In this document: piece by piece, positions 34,124 to 44,656 of the stretch | Position numbering within the stretch: the stretch's first letter is position 1 | Layout of the letters: every line of letters starts with the position of its first letter | Assembly: GCA_032358165.1 (NCBI GenBank) | Contig: JAALGY010000031.1 | Coordinates: 1,736,001 to 1,800,000 of the forward strand | Direction of reading: 5' to 3' | DNA from: Diplosphaera chodatii | Taxonomy: Eukaryota; Chlorophyta; Trebouxiophyceae; Prasiolales; Stichococcaceae | DNA length: 64,000 bases | The notes under the pieces: model-generated | What the model saw: the letters and a program-made list of their open reading frames with translations, nothing else | What the model was told of the DNA's origin: nothing | Databases searched by the model: none | Translations under genes and position numbers: made by a program

Positions 34124-36208
34124 GGTGTCCGGCATTGCGACCAGCCGGTTCCAGAACCGGCAGATGGCCAGCGTTGCCGTGTGCGCCACTGGGAACCGCC
34201 CAAGCTCCCCCAACACCGCCACGTTGGGAGTGCCTGTGCGCACGCCAAGAACAGACCGAAGGAACTTCCGATGGACAAGCTCACATGTATCCATGCCAGT
34301 ACCACATAACGCCCCAGGTCCCCATGTTTCAACACCGTATAGCATAACAGGACGTACTAGTGCATCAAACAAATGCAGCTGCAGTGCTGGGTCATGCAGG
34401 CTCAGGTCATGGCAACGATGCTGCAATGCAAGTGCGGCGCGCTGGGCGGAGGCCGCTCTGCCGATGCTAGCGGCAGCAAAAGAACTACGAGTAGAGATAT
34501 CAACCCCCAGATAGGTAAACGAGTCCAGCACTTCGATGGGAGCATGCATGTAGGTGAGAACCGGTGGTGCAGCAGCCTGGGCTGCATACACCACGACCTT
34601 TGTCTTCTTCACTTTGACGGTGAGGCGCCAGCGCTTGCAGTACGACTCCAGCAGGTCGAGCTGCGCCTGCAGGCCGCGTACGGACGTGGACACCAGGTCC
34701 AGGTCATCTGCATAGAAGAGGGCAGGTGCCTGCACACCACTCAGGGTGGGCAGGTCCAGGTCCCCGCCGGCAGCCTCCAGCTCCGCTTGGAAATCGTCAA
34801 TGTAGATCCCGAAAAGGGTTGGAGATAGTGGACATCCCTGCTTAACCCCCAAAGTGCTCTGGAATGTATCGGACATTCCGCCCTCAAACTGCAATGCCAT
34901 TGGCACATCCGCGTACAGTGCCTGCACACCCCTCAGAAACTCCCCATGCACCCCAATCCGCTGCAGCTTCTCCCAAAGCAAATCACGAGGTACAGTATCG
35001 TATGCCTTCTTGAAATCGACAAAGCAAGAGTACAGAGGCTGCTTATCTGCCTTGGCCTTCTCGATGAGGGTGCGAACGACGAAGGTTTGATCGGTGGTGC
35101 GGTGGTCCTTGCGGAAGCCCGCCTGTCCGCGTGCGCGCAGCTGGTGCTGCTCGGTCCACCTCATAAGCTTTTCGTTAAGCATGCAAGCATATAGTTTTGC
35201 CAACAGAGACCCAACAGCAATGCCACGGTAATTACCCGGATCAGATGTGTCGCCCCCCTTATGAATTGGCGTGATGCCGCACAATGCCCAGCTCCTTGGC
35301 AACGCTGCAACTCGTTGACACGAGTTAAAAATACATGCAAGACAGGGTGCAAGCTGCGCCGCTGCAACAGATAAAGCATCCAATTTGAGCAACCCCACCG
35401 TTGCTTTGCCTCCGCGCAGGGCTCCTATAGCCTCTTGCACGGCGCCGGCTGTGAAGGGCGAGTTGAGCTCGCTCCCGTCGGCAAAAGGTGGCGCAGCACC
35501 ACTACCCGAGGTACCTGCAGTGCTTGATGGAAGTGTGGATAGCGGTAAGGGAAGTGCAAATAGCGATGGAAAAGGACCTTTGACCGGAAGGCTGTTTGTG
35601 TATTGCGTTTTTCAACGACTTATATACACAAACCATGGAGGGCAGATTGCCGAAGCAACCACTTGCATAGGGTGGGGTGGGTTGGTCCCACACGGAACTA
35701 GACCCGAAACTTCCGCCACCGCCAGGGATCGAACCCGGTCCCTGAACGGTGTCCAATGAATGAATGTGTGGGGGCATCCAGTAGTTTACGGAAGGACTCG
35801 AGCATCACATCATCTGCTATGGGACAGGACCGCTTCTTAGCAGGTTTGAACTTCTGCCAAAACTTTTTGGAGTTGGTAGAGCGAGCCATTTCAGTGAGAG
35901 AAAGAGCCTGACTGCGGGTCCACTGGCGCTGTGTGCGGCGTAGCAGGTGCTGGTACTGTTGGCGTAGTGCGCGAGCAGCAGCTGACTGCGGGTCGCGACG
36001 CGCGGCTTGCCGCGCTGCGCGGCGCCCGCGAGCCAGTTCAGCGTCCCACCAGCGGGGCACAGCGTTGCGGTCACGCCCCCGCCCCTTGGCGGCCGGCGCT
36101 GTTGCAGCCACCTCAGCCTGCGTGGTCTCGATAAAGTGGGCGAACTGCATGCCCACAGCATGCATGTCATCAGGTACCTGGGCGGCGTCAGCTGCCGCTG
36201 CGATGGGG
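34124..36208 (-). mobile_element. LINE-A copy 4: RT and linker region
   Basis: Minus-oriented ORF2 part with an open frame of 440 codons (34118-35440) covering RT motifs A, B and YADD, then the region between endonuclease and RT. It is interrupted by the T-arm insert at 35539-35765 and joined to a LINE-C piece at 36208. Confidence 0.88.
35539..35765. mobile_element. 227-bp SINE-like insert with tRNA T-arm
   Basis: Flanked by GTGTGG at 35533-35538 and 35766-35771, where intact LINE-A copies have one GTGTGG. On the minus strand it carries CCGGGTTCGATCCCTGG, a T-arm with a 5-bp stem and the TTCGATC loop (a Pol III B box). On the plus strand it ends in (AATG)n. No A box was found, so it is either a truncated tRNA-derived SINE or an element that captured a tRNA half. 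Its polarity is ambiguous. Confidence 0.78.
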
Positions 36209-36640
36209 TGGTGTTGTCCTGAGGAGGCTGGCGTTGTTGGCGTGGCCGGCGAGTGTGTGCTTGGGGCCGCTGCTGTGGGCCGCTGGCCCGTGTCACCATG
36301 GCGTGCACGCTTGGTTGGGGACCTGTGATGGCGAGGAAGCATGGGAGACGGTGTGGAGCTGCTGCTGGCGAGGGTGAGGCAGAGCATGGGGAGCTGGTCG
36401 TGGGCTGGTCGGCAGGCGGTGGGGAGTCTGGCTGGGTTGGCTGAGTGGGCGTCGGAGCAGTGGAGTGGGGTGCTGCCGTCATCGGCAGTGGTGCTGGCGG
36501 GGAGGTGCGTGTGATCCAGTCTGGGTGGTCGATGTGGTCCCGCTGAGCCGTGCGGTGCTACTGAGCGTCGGTGATGACGGCATGCTCGGCGGCCTCAACG
36601 CGGGCGTAGCCTGGGGCGAACCAGCGGGGGATGGCTTTTT
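36209..36640 (-). mobile_element. LINE-C ORF1-like fragment (Pro/Ala/Thr-rich)
   Basis: Minus-strand open frame rich in Pro, Thr, Ser and Ala (for example APTPTQPTQPDSPPPADQP). It is not found in LINE-A or LINE-B and has the composition of ORF1 N-terminal regions. Assignment to a third element is an inference from context. Confidence 0.45.
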
Positions 36641-37237
36641 TGTTTGTTTGTTTGTTTGTTTTTTACAAAGGGCGTCCAGACCAGAACCAAGCTCAATGAA
36701 CAAGGCTCTGCGGCACAATGCGGCGTCTCACGTGGGAACGTGAGGGCGGCTGGGTAGGTCATCAAAACGCTCTGTTCGAAATATGTCAATGGAGGACACT
36801 GAAACCACAAGGGTGCCGTGGCACGTGGACAGACACTCTTTACGACTCTTCAGGATTAGACACTTGCAGCGGTGCGACTTAGCCGCGTGTGCGTGGCCTT
36901 GCCGCCGCCGCCGCCAGGTCCCCGCACTTGTACGACCATTAGGTAGCCTTCCTCATCGGGACTATTGCCTCTCGCTGGTCTCATGGGCCCTGCATTCCCT
37001 TGTGGTTTCGGTGTCCTCCATTGACATATTTCGAACAGAGCATTTTGATGACCTGCCCAGCCGCCCTCACGTTCCCACGTGAGACGCCGCATTGTGCCGC
37101 AGAGCCTCGTTCATTGAGCTTGGTTCTGGTCTGGACGCCGTTTGTAAAAAACAAACAAACAAACAAACAAACAAAAAACCACAAGGGAATGCAGGGCTCA
37201 TGAGACCAGCGAAAGGCAATAGTCCCGATGAGGAAGG
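36641..37237 (-). mobile_element. LINE-B copy interrupted by another LINE-B
   Basis: Minus-oriented LINE-B with a (GTTTG)n tail at 36641. It is split at 36813 by a plus-oriented LINE-B and resumes at 37188 for 50 bp. Confidence 0.88.
36814..37175 (+). mobile_element. LINE-B insertion inside LINE-B, 12-bp target duplication
   Basis: 362 bp from TGCCGTGGCACGTGG to TTTGTAA and a long (CAAA)n tail. Flanked by AAACCACAAGGG at 36802-36813 and 37176-37187; the leading A residues are ambiguous with the tail. Confidence 0.93.
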
Positions 37238-38927
37238 TCCCGTTTTCACCGTGCCAGGGGGAGTGGGCCCCCTGGCACGGCCTGCCGCTGCTCCCATACG
37301 CATCTCCATCGCCTTCGCCACTCTTGCTTGCCACCACGAGCAGCGCGCCAGCCTTGCGGCCCATCACACCAGCCCAAACTGTTGCCATCCTGGCAGCACA
37401 ACACCTCTACCAGCCACACCTGACGTCCACACCGCTTCTACGCTCACACAGCCACTCAGCACCTTCTTCATCGTCATCAAACGCAAGCGCGCAAACGGAA
37501 AGTCCACAGTCGCCGCCTCCGACCCCCAAACCCCTCAGCACGCCTCCACCAGCCAGCCCCCTCAACGCCGTCTCCTACGGTTCTACGCCTTCACCATCAC
37601 CTTCAGCAGGTTCCGGAAGATCGCCAAACGTTACAACGTATCTGTTCGCAGGGGTGCCAACGCAGAAACAGTTCGTCGCCAGATACACGCCGTCATGGAG
37701 CCGATGGACGGCATTGCGGACGCTGCACTTGCAGAGTTTTCGGTGTCGGACTCCAGCGCCGATTTGACGCAGCAGTCCTGCACGCTTACTGCGGCACCCA
37801 TCAGCGAGGCCTATACAGAGCCTGCTGCTCAGCAGCGGCCACCAAGGGGCCCCGTGCATGGACACGCATGCGTACATGCAACTGCAGTTGGTGCTGACCA
37901 GGATCACGTGACTGCCCAGACTGCCCAGGGTGATTCCAGTGCAGGCTGTGCAGTCCCACAGCCCTCGTCTAACGCAGCCATTGCGCCATACTTGCACAGG
38001 ATTGCGGCTCTTGAGGCCGAGCTGAAGCAATCGAAGCTCGAGGCAGCAACATATCAGCAAGCGGCACTGCAGCAGCAATGCCAGTCAGTCAAGCTTGTGA
38101 TACATGTGCAGCAGCCACAGCTCAACAGCAACAGCCCGGAGCAGCAGACGGCACCGGCCACGCATGCAGCCCCAGAGCAGCATGCAGCGACCGCGCCAGC
38201 AGCTCCCAGCAGCCAGCCTGCAACACCAGCAACGGCACCAGCAGCAACATTGCCACAGCAGCCAGCAGCAACCAGCCGGCCCAGCATTGACCCAAAGCAG
38301 CAGCCGCGGCTTCCAGCGCGCAGCAGCAGCTCTGGGTCAGCAGCGTGGGTTTTCAGCGGCCTGGATTTTGCAGCAGGCAGCAGCAGCGATGCTGCCGCAG
38401 CGGCAGTACAGGGTTTCTGCACCAGCAAGCTTTGCTTGCAAGATGCTGCACAGCATGTCACTGTGATGCGTGTCAGCAAGCAGAAGACCGGCCTGGCTGT
38501 CGTCAGCATCGATGATGCTGTGTTTGTGCGCAGGATGTGCAGCGCCAAAGCGCGCCTTCCCCGCACTTGCGGAGTGTCTATCTTTGAGAGCGTGGCTCCG
38601 CAGCGTCGTGACGCAGCGGCACAGCTGCGCAGGAGTCAGCACCAGGCAGCCCAAGATGCAGCTCCAGTGGCGAATGCACGCCGCGCAGCCGCGGATGCTG
38701 TGCAATTTGCACAGCAGCACCTCGCGCCGCGCCGGCAGCGGCGGCCAAGCGCTCTTGGCCCTCACCCTGCTCCTGCTCCCCTTGGCATTGCATCACGCTT
38801 TGCTGTGCTGCCTGTTGAGCCCACTTCTCACACATCACCTGGTGGCCCCACACTGGCTGAGGGCACACAACCCTCTCCAGCAAAGGCGCCAGCCACACCC
38901 AAACCCACCTCCAACCATGTCTGCTAG
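37238..38927 (+). CDS. LINE-A ORF1 protein (nucleic-acid-binding, putative)
   Basis: The open frame ends with TAG at 38925-38927. A basic block (LLRFYAFTITFSRFRKIAKR, YNVSVRRGANAETVRRQIH) is followed by a Gln/Ala-rich region with a short coiled-coil-like part (ALEAELKQSKLEAATYQQ). A second globular part follows (QHVTVMRVSKQKTGLAVVS, IDDAVFVRRMCSAKARL), then a basic Arg/Gln region. The frame is open leftward into LINE-B without a clear ATG; the first in-frame Met in the basic region is near 37695, so the start is unresolved. ORF1 proteins of LINEs usually bind the element RNA. No named domain is recognised with certainty. Confidence 0.7.
37249..37280. repeat. Perfect 13-bp hairpin in LINE-A 5' region
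   Basis: CCGTGCCAGGGGG (37249-37261), loop AGTGGG, then CCCCCTGGCACGG (37268-37280). Confidence 0.9.
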
Positions 38928-38937
38928 GGGTGTTGGG

Positions 38938-38954
38938 GCCGGGCTGCGCCCGGC
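38938..38954. repeat. Small hairpin between ORF1 and ORF2 of LINE-A
   Basis: GCCGGGC, loop TGC, GCCCGGC. The same sequence is present in the minus-oriented copy 3 near 29610. Confidence 0.8.
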
Positions 38955-39128
38955 GCAATCCGGTCCCCTAACAGTGCCCTGTCTGTGCTGAGCCTGAACG
39001 TCCAGGGCTGGCTGTCCAGAGATGCATCTGCTCTTTCGCAGGTCATCAAGGCGGCTGACTTCGATGTACTGGCATTCAGCGAGACGTGGGCGCGTGAGGG
39101 GAGCGATGCGCCGGAGCTGGACGGCTTC

Positions 39129-40198
39129 GGAAGTTCCTTCGGTCTGTTCTTGGCGTGCGCACAGGCACTCCCAACGTGGCGGTGTTGGGGGAGCTTGGGC
39201 GGTTCCCAGTGGCGCACACGGCAACGCTGGCCATCTGCCGGTTCTGGAACCGGCTGGTCGCAATGCCGGACACCCGCCTCACCAAGCAGGCATTCCTGGA
39301 GAACTGTGCTCTGGCCAGCCGGCCGGGGCGCAGCACCAGCAGCTCAGCATGCTGGGCTGCCCAGGTGTGTTCGTTCCTGCACTTCATGTCACCCATCGTT
39401 GACGGCGTGCCGCAGCGCATTGACACATCTGTTGTCACTGCACACCTGCAACGCCGCACCTTCGATGCTGTGAATGGCAGCGACTTGCGCAAAGTGCGTG
39501 AGTGGCTGGGAGTCAGGGGCCCTGTGAACGGTGACAACTACCAGTTGGCCGGCTACTTGCAGGCAGTCGCCTCCAAGACCGGTCGTCGGCGGTTAGCACA
39601 GTTTCGCATGGGCAGTCACATGCTGGGGGTGGAGACAGGGAGGTGGCAGCGGCTGCCGCGGGCAGAGCGGCTGTGTCAGCGGTGTAGCTGCGGCGTGGTG
39701 GATGATGAGGCGCATATGGTCTGGGGGTGTCCAGCCCTAGTGGATCAGAGGGTGCAGCATTCGGAGCTGTTTGAGGACAGCAACATCACATCAGTGGCAG
39801 GCTTTATCCAGCAGGATGCCGGGCAACTGGCAGCCTTTTTGCGGGGTTGTCACAATCAATGTGCAGAGTTGGAGGGGTGTGCATCCAACCGGGATTGAGT
39901 GGAACCATTCTGTCAGCGGGGAGTGAACGGTTTCGTACACGACTCGTTGTGCATGTTGCTCTGGGTTTTTCCGCCAGAGCCTGTGGCCAGGCCAAAATGG
40001 CCCACCACCAGTATGTAATCAATGTCAATGTCAAAGTTGGAGGGGTGTGCATCCAACCGGGATTGAGTGGAACCATTCTGTCAGCGGGGAGTGAACGGTT
40101 TCGTACACGACTCGTTGTGCATGTTGCTCTGGGTTTTTCCGCCAGAGCCTGTGGCTAGGCCAAAATGGCCCACCACCAGTATGTAATCAATGTCAATG
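39129..40198 (+). mobile_element. LINE-A insertion in the endonuclease domain (two tandem 3' ends)
   Basis: A 5'-truncated LINE-A starting at GGAAGTTCCTTCGG with an uninterrupted C-terminal frame (39155-39898), followed by a second 160-bp 3' end (40037-40198). The host's CTTC (or GCTTC) is repeated on both sides, a short target duplication. Confidence 0.87.
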
Positions 40199-42675
40199 CT
40201 TCACGTCCGTCCTGCACCTGCCGCGCAGCCGGCGTCAGCAGCGTGGCGGCGCACGTGGCGGCATTGCTGTCTACGTCGCCGACAAGCTGGCACCAATGGT
40301 AACACACTTGTCGACTGGACCCCAAAACTGCTACGCTCTTTTGAGGTTCGACAAGACCATTGGACAGGAGGAGGATGCATACATGTTCGCATGTTACATT
40401 CCACCAGAGGGCAGCCCATCATTTGATGGCAAGGGCCCTGCGGTCTGGGAGGCGTTACGTGAGGAGGTGAGCGCCACCTGCCGCATGGGGCATGTGTTTG
40501 TTGTTGGAGACCTGAATGCACGCACCAGCACCTGCCCGGACTTTCCGGGATCTGTCGATCACCCTGTCACAGAAGAGTTCCTGCCCTCCACTGCCCCTCC
40601 TGTGCAGTCACAGCGGCACAGCCGCGACAGCAGGGAGCGGCCCAACAAGTGGGGCAGGGCTCTGCTTGACATGTGTGTTGAAACATCCCTCAGGATTGCT
40701 AACGGTCGTGTCCCAGGAGATGAGGGGGGACAGGTCACATTTGTTAGCCACAGTCAGGTGGGCAGCAGCCTGATCGACTATGTGCTTGCAAGTGCTGATG
40801 CATTCCCGCTGATTCAATCCCTAACAGTACTCCCTGCTCCCGAGTCGGACCACGCAGCCTTGCACTTGCTCATCAAGAGGACCACCGCCGCCCAGCAGCC
40901 GCTCCCACGTCGCCAGCGCCGCCGCCATCAGCAGCAGCAACCGCAGCAGCCCACAACCCAGCAGCCCCTGCGCCTCAGCGCAGCGCAGCTGGGAGTGTGG
41001 CAGCAGCGCCTGCAGCAGCTTGATGCAGCAGCCCAACTGGTCGACATCGCAACGGCAGCTGACGCCGCCCAGGTACCTGATGACATGCATGCTGTGGGCA
41101 TGCAGTTCGACCAGTTTATCGAGACCACGCAGGCTGAGGTGGCTGCAACAGCGCCGGCCGCCAAGGGGCGGGGGCGTGACCGCAACGCTGTGCCCCGCTG
41201 GTGGGACGCTGAACTGGCCCGCGGGCGCCGCGCAGCGCGGCAAGCCGCGCGTCGCGACCCGCAGTCAGCTGCTGCTCGCGCACTGCGCCAGCAGTACCAG
41301 CACCTGCTACGCCGCACACAGCGCCAGTGGACCCGCAGTCAGGCTCTTTCTCTCACTGAAATGGCTCGCTCTACCAACTCCAAAAAGTTTTGGCAGAAGT
41401 TCAAACCTGCTAAGAAGCGGTCCTGTCCCATAGCAGATGATGTGATGCTCGAGTCCTTCCGTAAACTACTGGATGCCCCCACACTTCCATCAAGCACTGC
41501 AGGTACCTCGGGTAGTGGTGCTGCGCCACCTTTTGCCGACGGGAGCGAGCTGAACTCGCCCTTCACAGCCGGCGCCGTGCAAGAGGCTATAGGAGCCCTG
41601 CGCGGAGGCAAAGCAACGGTGGGGTTGCTCAAATTGGATGCTTTATCTGTTGCAGCGGCGCAGCTTGCACCCTGTCTTGCATGTATTTTTAACTCGTGTC
41701 AACGAGTTGCAGCGCTGCCAAGGAGCTGGGCATTGTGCGGCATCACGCCAATTCATAAGGGGGGCGATACATCTGATCCGGGTAATTACCGTGGCATTGC
41801 TGTTGGGTCTCTGTTGGCAAAACTATATGCTTGCATGCTTAACGAAAAGCTTATGAGGTGGACCGAGCAGCACCAGCTGCGCGCACGCGGACAGGCGGGC
41901 TTCCGCAAGGACCACCGCACCACCGATCAAACCTTCGTCGTTCGCACCCTCATCGAGAAGGCCAAGGCAGATAAGCAGCCTCTGTACTCTTGCTTTGTCG
42001 ATTTCAAGAAGGCATACGATACTGTACCTCGTGATTTGCTTTGGGAGAAGCTGCAGCGGATTGGGGTGCATGGGGAGTTTCTGAGGGGGGTGCAGGCACT
42101 GTATGCTGATGTGCCAATGGCATTGCAGTTTGAGGGGGGAATGTCCGATACATTCCAGAGCACGTTGGGTGTTAAGCAGGGATGTCCACTATCTCCAACC
42201 CTTTTCGGGATTTACATTGACGATTTCCAAGCGGAGCTGGAGGCCGCTGGCGGGGACCTGGACCTGCCCACCCTGTGTGGTGTGCAGGCACCTGCCCTCT
42301 TCTATGCAGATGACCTGGACCTGGTGTCCACGTCCGTACGCGGCCTGCAGGCGCAGCTCGACCTGCTGGAGTCGTACTGCAAGCGCTGGCGCCTCACCGT
42401 CAACGTGAAGAAGACAAAGGTCGTGGTGTATGCAGCCCAGGCTGCTGCACCACCGGTTCTCACCTACATGCATGCTCCCATCGAAGTGCTGGACTCGTTT
42501 ACCTATCTGGGGGTTGATGTCTCTACTCGTAGTTCTTTTGCTGCCGCTAGCATCGGCAGAGCGGCCTCCGCCCAGCGCGCCGCACTTGCATTGCAGCATC
42601 GTTGCCATGACCTGAGCCTGCATGACCCAGCACTGCAGCTGCATTTGTTTGATGCACTAGTGCGTCCTGTTATGC

Positions 42676-43474
42676 CATTTTTTTGACATTGATTACATAC
42701 TGGTGGTGGGCCATTTTGGCCTAGCCACAGGCTCTGGCGGAAAAACCCAGAGCAACATGCACAACGAGTCGTGTACGAAACCGTTCACTCCCCGCTGACA
42801 GAATGGTTCCACTCAATCCCGGTTGGATGCACACCCCTCCAACTCTGCACATTGATCATGACAACCCCGCAAAAAGGCTGCCAGTTGCCCGGCATCCTGC
42901 TGCATAAAGTCCGCCACTGATGTGATGTTGCTGTCCTCAAACAGCTCCGAATGCTGCACCCTCTGATCTACTAGGGCTGGACACCCCCAGACCATATGCG
43001 CCTCATCATCCACCACGCCGCAGTTACACCGCTGACACAGCCGCTCTGCCCGCGGCAGCCGCTGCCACCTCCCTGTTTCCACCCCCAGCATGTGACTGCC
43101 CATGCGAAACTGTGCTAACCGCCGACGACCGGTCTTGGAGGCGACTGCCTGCAAGTAGCCGGCCATCTGGTAGTTGTCACTGTTCACAGGGCCCCTGACT
43201 CCCAGCCACTCACGCACTTTGCGCAAGTCGCTGCCATTCACAGCATCGAAGGTGCGGCGCTGCAGGTGTGCAGTGACAACAGATGTGTCAATGCGCTGCG
43301 GCACGCCGTCAACGATGGGTGACATGAAGTGCAGGAACGAACACACCTGGGCAGCCCAGCATGCTGAGCTGCTGGTGCTGCGCCCCGGCCGTGTGGCCAG
43401 AGCACAGTTCTCCAGGAATGCCTGCTTGGTGAGGCGGGTGTCCGGGATTGCGACCAGCCGGTTCAGCCGGTTCG
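42676..43474 (-). mobile_element. LINE-A insertion in the post-RT region
   Basis: 799 bp, minus orientation, flanked by GTTATGC at 42669-42675 and 43475-43481. Its tail is T-rich (TTTTTTTGACATTG) rather than pure repeat. Confidence 0.92.
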
Positions 43475-44467
43475 GTTATGCTATACGGTGTTGAAACATG
43501 GGGACCTGGGGCGTTATGTGGTACTGGCATGGATACTTGTGAGCTTGTTCATCGGAAGTTCCTTCGGTCTGTTCTTGGCGTGCGCACAGGCACTCCCAAC
43601 GTGGCGGTGTTGGGGGAGCTTGGGCGGTTCCCAGTGGCGCACACGGCAACGCTGGCCATCTGCCGGTTCTGGAACCGGCTGGTCGCAATGCCGGACACCC
43701 GCCTCACCAAGCAGGCATTCCTGGAGAACTGTGCTCTGGCCACCCGGCCGGGGCGCAGCACCAGCAGCTCAGCATGCTGGGCTGCCCAGGTGTGTTCGTT
43801 CCTGCACTTCATGTCACCCATCGTTGACGGCGTGCCGCAGCGCATTGACACATCTGTTGTCACTGCACACCTGCAACGCCGCACCTTCGATGCTGTGAAT
43901 GGCAGCGACTTGCGCAAAGTGCGTGAGTGGCTGGGAGTCAGGGGCCCTGTGAACGGTGACAACTACCAGTTGGCCGGCTACTTGCAGGCAGTCGCCTCCA
44001 AGACCGGTCGTCGGCGGTTAGCACAGTTTCGCATGGGCAGTCACATGCTGGGGGTGGAGACAGGGAGGTGGCAGCGGCTGCCGCGGGCAGAGCGGCTGTG
44101 TCAGCGGTGTAGCTGCGGCGTGGTGGATGATGAGGCGCATATGGTCTGGGGGTGTCCAGCCCTAGTGGATCAGAGGGTGCAGCATTCGGAGCTGTTTGAG
44201 GACAGCAACATCACATCAGTGGCAGGCTTTATCCAGCAGGATGCCGGGCAACTGGCAGCCTTTTTGCGGGGTTGTCACAATCAATGTGCAGAGTTGGAGG
44301 GGTGTGCATCCAACCGGGATTGAGTGGAACCATTCTGTCAGCGGGGAGTGAACGGTTTCGTACACGAGTCGTTGTGCATGTTGCTCTGGGTTTTTCCGCC
44401 AGAGCCTGTGGCCAGGCCAAAATGGCCCACCACCAGTATGTAATCAATGTCAATGTCAATGTCAATG

Positions 44468-44656
44468 AATGCCTGCTTGGTGAGGCGGGTGTCCGGCATT
44501 GCGACCAGCCGGTTCCAGAACCGGCAGATGGCCAGCGTTGCCGTGTGCGCCACTGGGAACCGCCCAAGCTCCCCCAACACCGCCACGTTGGGAGTGCCTG
44601 TGCGCACGCCAAGAACAGACCGAAGGAACTTCCGATGAACAAGCTCACAAGTATCC
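44468..44656 (-). mobile_element. LINE-A internal fragment without tail
   Basis: About 190 bp of the post-RT region in minus orientation, directly joined to a plus-oriented copy at 44657. Neither a tail nor a target duplication is seen, so it probably arose by rearrangement or template jumping. Confidence 0.75.

Larger units (their letters stand above)
38985..44323 (+). pseudogene. LINE-A ORF2: APE endonuclease, RT, zinc knuckle, split by insertions
   Basis: Coding blocks are 38985-39128, 40199-42675 and 43475-44323, all in a consistent frame, about 1,150 codons without the insertions. The endonuclease has LSLNVQGW, the catalytic FSETWARE, GDLNAR, and the terminal ESDHAAL. The RT has HRTTDQTFVVRTLIEKAK, motif A VDFKKAYDTVPRDLLW, motif B GVKQGCPLSPTLFGIYIDDF, and YADD (42302-42330). 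The C terminus has a zinc-knuckle-like CQRCSCGVVDDEAHMVWGC and ends ELEGCASNRD at 44323. There is no RNase H domain. This copy is dead through two nested LINE-A insertions; the blocks themselves carry no stop. Confidence 0.9.
37238..44467 (+). mobile_element. LINE-A, nearly full-length copy with two nested insertions
   Basis: The longest copy: 5' region, ORF1, a 57-bp gap, ORF2 and 3' UTR with TGTAA at 44439-44443 followed directly by four TCAATG units. Removing the insertions at 39129-40198 and 42676-43474 leaves about 5.35 kb. The true 5' end is not proven because the left neighbour is LINE-B. Confidence 0.9.

Noticed and set aside
35720..35745. A tRNA gene
   Set aside because: Only the T-arm half is present. 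No D-arm, anticodon arm or A box precedes it on the minus strand.
37092..38927. A 611-codon open frame read as one protein
   Set aside because: Its first part is LINE-B sequence, including the (CAAA)n tail translated as NKQTNKQTNKK. Only the part within LINE-A (from about 37238) is ORF1.
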